Source of the DNA: Micromonospora yangpuensis
Lineage (GTDB): Bacteria; Actinomycetota; Actinomycetes; Mycobacteriales; Micromonosporaceae
Reading direction: 5' to 3'
Length of the DNA stretch: 64,000 bases
NCBI RefSeq assembly: GCF_900091615.1
Contig: NZ_FMIA01000002.1
Span: forward strand, 1,550,001-1,614,000
Shown: positions 60,460 to 64,000 of the stretch, piece by piece
How positions within the stretch are numbered: the stretch's first letter is position 1
Layout: each line of letters begins with the position of its first letter
Notes under the pieces: model-generated
Told to the model about the DNA's origin: nothing
Databases searched by the model: none
What the model saw: only the letters and a program-made list of their open reading frames with translations
Made by a program: the position numbers and the translations under genes

Positions 60460-60555
60460 CGGTTCGAAAGCGCTACTCCCCTAGCGGAGCCTTGCGCCGA
60501 ACTGGCTCCCGACCGTGATGAGGCAGGATTGATTGTTCCTACCACTGAGCCCTTT

Positions 60556-61328
60556 TCATTCTGAGTAGCGGTCGTTCTCGACGGCATGTGGGACGAGCAT
60601 GGCCTGAACGATCGCGGTGGCGCGTCGTGGGCAGCAGCGCAGCTTGGTCAGGATCTTCCAGCCCTTGAGGGTGGCGACGGCACGCTCGCCGACCGCTCGG
60701 ATACGGGCGTGGCCTCGTTGACGGCCTTCTGCCGCCGCGACAAGCGGGGCCGGTGTCGGTGGCGCTTGAACGGGGTTCGGATCGTGCCGCCGGCGCCTTG
60801 GTATCCCTTGTCCGCGAACGTCATCACGTCGCTGCTGGTCAAGGCGTCGACGAGGCCGACGGTCCGCGCGGCGGTCAGGTCGTGGACCGCGCCGGGTAGA
60901 GCGGACGAGGCCCAGACCAGTCCTCCGGCGGGGTCGGTGACGACCGCCTGTCGGACATGATCCGCGTCCGCCGCGGAAGCAGATGGCGACGTCTGAACCC
61001 CGGACGGCAGGCGCTGCTGGTCCTGGCGCACCTGCGCAACGGCGACACCTACTTCCGCCTCGCCGCCGGCTTCGCCATCGGCACCACCACCGCCTGGCGG
61101 TACGTCCGCGAGGCGATCAACCTGCTCGCCGCCCTCGCCGACGACCTCAACGCCTGCGCCACAAGGCCAGCACGACTGGCCTACGCCATCCTCGACGGCA
61201 CCCTCATCCCCATCGACAGAGTCGCCGACCAGCCCTACTACTCGGGAAAGCACAAACGACATGGCGTGACCGTGCAGGCGGTTGAGGGTGCGGTTGGACA
61301 GGGGAATCGCGGCAGGGTAAGACAACAC
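60556..61328 (-). pseudogene. Inactivated IS5-family transposase
   Basis: The N-terminus (GTG 61328, VLSYPAAIPLSNRTLNRL) and the C-terminal half (AVVTDPAGGLVWASSALPGAVHDLTAARTVGLVDAL ... MTFADKGYQG) read on the minus strand, but residues in between (GSRWRRLNPGRQALLVLAHLRNGD ... AILDGTLIPIDRVADQPYYSGKHKRHGVTV) read on the plus strand. Flipping 60951-61274 restores one frame up to about 60711. There a missing C shifts the frame; the other frame continues AHARIRAVGERAVATLKGWKILTKLRCC and ends at 60556. Catalytic Asp, Asp and Glu would all be present in the repaired protein. Confidence 0.88.
60951..61274. other. Inverted 324-bp segment between 8-bp inverted repeats
   Basis: The segment is flanked by ACCGCCTG (60943-60950) and CAGGCGGT (61275-61282), which are exact inverse complements. 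Re-inverting it joins codons AAC-CGC-CTG to TCG-GAC-ATG at one end and GTG to CAG-GCG-GTC at the other, with the frame kept at both junctions. The length is 108 codons exactly. Confidence 0.88.
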
Positions 61329-61474
61329 AGCGAGGCTTCCGGTTGGAGCATCGGGTTTTGGTCGAATGCTGTCTTACCGGGAGCCTCGTCCTACGTGGAT
61401 CCCCGCCCTGCCCCACCGTCCGTGACCAGCCCCGTCACGATGAAAAGGGCTCGAATATGGAGAGGTCAGAGCCG

Positions 61475-62641
61475 TCAATCGCTGCCTTTTGGTGGGCCGG
61501 GTGATGGGGCGTTCTCGGAATGGCTTACGCTCACACCGAGGGAATGTCGATCCTTACCGACGGTGTCTACGAGGGTTTCGTAAAGGTCGGGGCGGAGGAT
61601 TAGGTCGGCTCCGTGGATGGCTGGTTCGAGTGGGCTATAGCTGCCATCGTGGATGAGAAAGCCGCGCCATTGCCGGCCGACAATTGCTGTGCCGTTGTCG
61701 TCGACGAGGACGTGACGTAGTGCTGGTGTTTCGGGGCGGAGCCCGAGGAGAGCGATGACTTCGATCCGGGGGACGAGTGTGAAGCGTTGGAGTCCAACTC
61801 CACGGTCATGCGCCGGGGCGCCCGGTTGTCCCTCGTAGTCGATGAGTGCTGCGAGGGGTCCTCGGGTGGAACTGAGGGCGATGCGGGCTCGTTCGGCGTC
61901 GAGATTGGGCGCGAGGTGTTTGTAGCCGACGGCCCACCGGTACGGTGTGGCGCGGGAGAGCGGCATGCTGTCGACGGGCGGCCGTCCACCGCACGCCTCG
62001 ATTCCGGTTGCGATGAGTATTTGCCGGGCTGCGATGTCGGGGGAGCGGGTGGCGAGTGTTGCTTGCCGCTCGAACAAGGCAAGTTGAACCCATCCTTTGT
62101 ACGGCTCCTCGCTGACGCGTATCGGCTCGCCGTCTGCACCGGCGAGTTGCCGGATACCCGCGAGAGCGATTGCGCCGGCGGGGGGCCACTCAGCGTTGTC
62201 TTCGACCCACGGAATGGGTGTCAGCGACCAGTTGAGCACGCTGGCTCGGGTTGGGGGCCGGGGGACCCTTGATGCTTCGCCGCGTAGCGCCCATCGCGCG
62301 TTCGGTGCCAGGCGTTGCGCAAGAGTCTGTTCGAATCGTCGGGGGTCTGATAGGACTCCTGCTAGCGCTCGCGCCGTCCGGATGCCGGCAGCAATAGCCT
62401 GCAGTTCGTTTTCGACGACTTCTTCGTCCGCGAGGTACGCGTCCGGCATCCGTTTAGCCCACGATGATCGTAGATGGTCGATCTGCTCGCCGAAACGCTT
62501 TCCGATGTCGTCGACCTGCCCGACAAGCCGCTCGACGATTGCTTCACGTAGTCCCGGGGGCTCGTTCGCATCCTTGAGGCGGTCATCGAGAAACAGGGTC
62601 ATGAGACCGTCAGCCCGCTCCTCCGGTGTCGCCGACGTCAT
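61475..62641 (-). CDS. Hypothetical protein, 388 residues
   Basis: A soluble protein. The N-terminal 100 residues are strongly helical and charged (LFLDDRLKDANEPPGLREAIVERLVGQVDDIGKRFGEQIDHLRSSW), then an Ala-rich helical part and a C-terminal beta-rich region of about 180 residues (VLNWSLTPIPWVEDNAEWPPAG ... GFLIHDGSYSPLEPAIHGADLILRPDLYETL). No enzymatic motif is recognised. The ATG 62641 overlaps the upstream gene's stop as ATGA, so the two are coupled. The pair is divergent from nothing visible and is bounded on the left by the IS, so it may be part of the same accessory island as the NERD-NACHT gene. Confidence 0.65.
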   Translation of the reverse strand: MTSATPEERADGLMTLFLDDRLKDANEPPGLREAIVERLVGQVDDIGKRFGEQIDHLRSSWAKRMPDAYLADEEVVENELQAIAAGIRTARALAGVLSDPRRFEQTLAQRLAPNARWALRGEASRVPRPPTRASVLNWSLTPIPWVEDNAEWPPAGAIALAGIRQLAGADGEPIRVSEEPYKGWVQLALFERQATLATRSPDIAARQILIATGIEACGGRPPVDSMPLSRATPYRWAVGYKHLAPNLDAERARIALSSTRGPLAALIDYEGQPGAPAHDRGVGLQRFTLVPRIEVIALLGLRPETPALRHVLVDDNGTAIVGRQWRGFLIHDGSYSPLEPAIHGADLILRPDLYETLVDTVGKDRHSLGVSVSHSENAPSPGPPKGSD

Positions 62642-64000
62642 TCGCGCTCCCTCATTAGGTCGTGAAAGGCGGCACGCACCTTCGGGGCCGGTTCGGTCGT
62701 CGGTGGGTGCGGAACCGGACGTCCGTGTGCATCGAGGATCTGGTCCGCGAGCGCGCGCACCGATAGCCAATCCGTCCCTGCCAGTCGCGTTAACTCTGCC
62801 GCCATCTCATCAGTCAGCTCGCCAATCGGTAGGCAGGCGCGTACGACGTCCAACAGCCATGTAGTTCGGCCTGCATCCAACCCTGCCCGCAGTACGTGGA
62901 CGAGTGCCGCCTGCCCGATCCTCGGCCGGCACGTCACAAGCAGGGTGGTGGCGATGAGCGTCTGTCGCAGGTCCGCGCGCAGCGGCTGCGAGATCGTCGC
63001 CAACGCAAGCGTCGCCATGGCAACTTCCAACGCCTCCTGTGAGTCAGGGGCCGCAGTCGGCCGGTACGTGTGACCGGCCCGTTCCGCGATCCCCGGAAGC
63101 CGATGCTGAATGACCGGGAACGCAGCCTCCCAACACTCGACCGCCGTACCACCAGGCGCGCCGGTCGGCGCCGAAGCGAACGCTGCGACCACAGCCTGCG
63201 TCACCCCGTACGTACGCTGCGCATCTGAATCAACCGTCTCGGCGACCGCCGTCGCCAGCGTCCTCTCCGCAGTAACCGAATCCAGTTCTTGTGCTGTGGT
63301 CCACAGGTTTGCACGTTCCCGTCCGGCGAACGAGCGCCACCCGCCTCCGCCGCGGATGCGGATGTAAGCGAGCGTGAGACAGTAGCTCGCGACCGTCCTC
63401 AACGCGTCGCTGGTGCCGTTGCAGCGGGCGGCGAGGCCCTCGCCAAGACCAGCGAACACCTCGTTATCGGAAAACCGGGACACCTCACGGGCGACGTCGT
63501 CAACTAGCCCGATACCCGCCTCTGCACCAGAGGTCAGGGTCGCTTCAATGATGCGCCATCCGATGGCGTTCGTAACCGCGTCGAGGTTCCACCTGGGAAC
63601 CGCATTGTCCCGATACCGCTGGTTGTCGAATTCGCGTGCCGCGAGTATCGCACCCGCCCGGCCATCGAGGACGACGGGACGCTGGTCACTCACGAGCCGC
63701 TTCTGCAACTCCAGCGGGTCAGGCTTCGGGCTGGAGTCCCATGCGCTGTTCCGCTTCTGCTCCGGGCGCGGCGTCCGGGCCAGGAAAGCTGGGCCACCCA
63801 ATCGGACGACTGCGTCGACAAGCTCCGGTGTCACCGCGGACTTGGGCTGATCGCTGGAGTACAGCATCGGCTGGTCGTCGTAGGTCGCCGCGACATTGTT
63901 CGCGACGATGGCGAGCATCACGTCCGTCTGCGGGCTCCTGCCGAGCTCATTCGCGAGCCGGGTGAGGAGCTCAAGGTCCGTGGTCGGGCGACGCCAGCCC
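62638..64000 (-). CDS. Hypothetical protein, 5' end outside the window
   Basis: The frame is open from the window edge (64000) to the stop at 62638-62640; at least 453 codons are visible. Near the cut end the sequence reads LELLTRLANELGRSPQTDVMLAIVANNVAATYDDQP, so the annotated internal GTG at 63921 is unlikely to be the start. The visible part is Ala-rich and helical throughout, with no transmembrane run and no catalytic motif that I can name. Its stop overlaps the next gene start by 4 bp. Role unknown. Confidence 0.65.
   Translation of the reverse strand, partial: GWRRPTTDLELLTRLANELGRSPQTDVMLAIVANNVAATYDDQPMLYSSDQPKSAVTPELVDAVVRLGGPAFLARTPRPEQKRNSAWDSSPKPDPLELQKRLVSDQRPVVLDGRAGAILAAREFDNQRYRDNAVPRWNLDAVTNAIGWRIIEATLTSGAEAGIGLVDDVAREVSRFSDNEVFAGLGEGLAARCNGTSDALRTVASYCLTLAYIRIRGGGGWRSFAGRERANLWTTAQELDSVTAERTLATAVAETVDSDAQRTYGVTQAVVAAFASAPTGAPGGTAVECWEAAFPVIQHRLPGIAERAGHTYRPTAAPDSQEALEVAMATLALATISQPLRADLRQTLIATTLLVTCRPRIGQAALVHVLRAGLDAGRTTWLLDVVRACLPIGELTDEMAAELTRLAGTDWLSVRALADQILDAHGRPVPHPPTTEPAPKVRAAFHDLMRERE

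Larger units (their letters stand above)
60547..61452 (-). mobile_element. IS5-type insertion sequence, rearranged
   Basis: A 906-bp element bounded by 13-bp perfect inverted repeats GAGCCCTTTTCAT (60547-60559) and ATGAAAAGGGCTC (61440-61452). It contains one transposase gene of the DDE_Tnp_4/HTH_4 (IS5 family) type, originally on the minus strand, now broken by an internal inversion and a one-base deletion. No target duplication is apparent. It lies between the HEPN-like gene and the last two genes of the window. Confidence 0.85.

Noticed and set aside
60957..61583. Plus-strand 208-codon ORF as a separate small transposase
   Set aside because: It is the inverted middle of the IS5 transposase followed by antisense of its start; it lacks the later catalytic residues and the normal start.

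Overview
The window is very GC-rich, GTG starts are common and the gene families are typical of Actinobacteria. A filamentous actinomycete of the Micromonosporaceae type (Micromonospora or a close relative) fits best. This is inferred from gene content, base composition and a short intergenic repeat (two identical copies near 10.5 and 26.4 kb) that I remember from that family. No 16S rRNA gene is present to confirm it.

The left part (1-29.5 kb) reads as stable chromosome. It opens with an exopolysaccharide locus: two glycosyltransferases, a Wzy/ligase-like membrane protein, a flippase-like membrane protein, a Tat-exported beta-helix protein, a polyprenyl-phosphate sugar transferase, an LCP ligase and a methyltransferase. 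Next come an expansin-like protein, a GNAT acetyltransferase, a secreted serine protease, a clan GH-A glycosidase, a tRNA with anticodon UAG, a peroxiredoxin and a CbiM/PDGLE/CbiQ/CbiO cobalt or nickel importer behind a perfect 11-bp dyad. A thiol/copper block follows (membrane protein, DsbA-like protein, MauE-like protein and ECF sigma factor, divergent from CopC-CopD and YcnI). The stretch ends with a GT87 mannosyltransferase, oligoribonuclease, tRNA-His, two paralogous L,D-transpeptidase lipoproteins and tRNA-Lys(CUU). Several strong hairpin terminators and short tandem repeats lie between these genes.

After tRNA-Lys the composition becomes less extreme and the content turns accessory. At 29.8-38 kb a NUDIX gene faces a tightly overlapped minus-strand operon. 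In transcription order it holds a DUF4254-like protein, a three-domain kinase/kinase/nucleotidyltransferase, a phosphoribosyltransferase, a GT9 glycosyltransferase, an APH-like kinase, an SDR and a histidine phosphatase. A 3'-truncated epimerase lies upstream and a divergent HTH-TPR regulator beyond it. All six internal junctions overlap, so the products probably act in one pathway, perhaps sugar-nucleotide or phospho-sugar chemistry. I do not know the product.

At 40-49 kb there are small accessory genes: a coupled pentapeptide-repeat / small protein / double-HTH trio, a macro domain, a DUF6928-like protein, a protein with a PH-like C-terminus, an Mth938-like protein and an HAD hydrolase. At 50.2-54.3 kb lies an integrative element with replication-relaxation protein, DUF2637 (SpdB-like) protein, excisionase-like HTH and tyrosine integrase, all joined by 4-bp overlaps. 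No FtsK/TraB translocase is seen.

The most interesting stretch is 55.9-60.5 kb: an 1110-residue NERD nuclease - NACHT/STAND ATPase - helical-repeat protein, a decayed small ORF, and a zinc-cluster protein with an R-N-x3-H HEPN-like motif. Local base composition is lower than in the chromosome. This is a candidate anti-phage or abortive-infection system. It is flanked by an IS5-type element whose transposase carries a precise 324-bp internal inversion between 8-bp inverted repeats plus a one-base deletion. The window ends in two overlapping minus-strand genes of unknown function, the last cut by the window edge.
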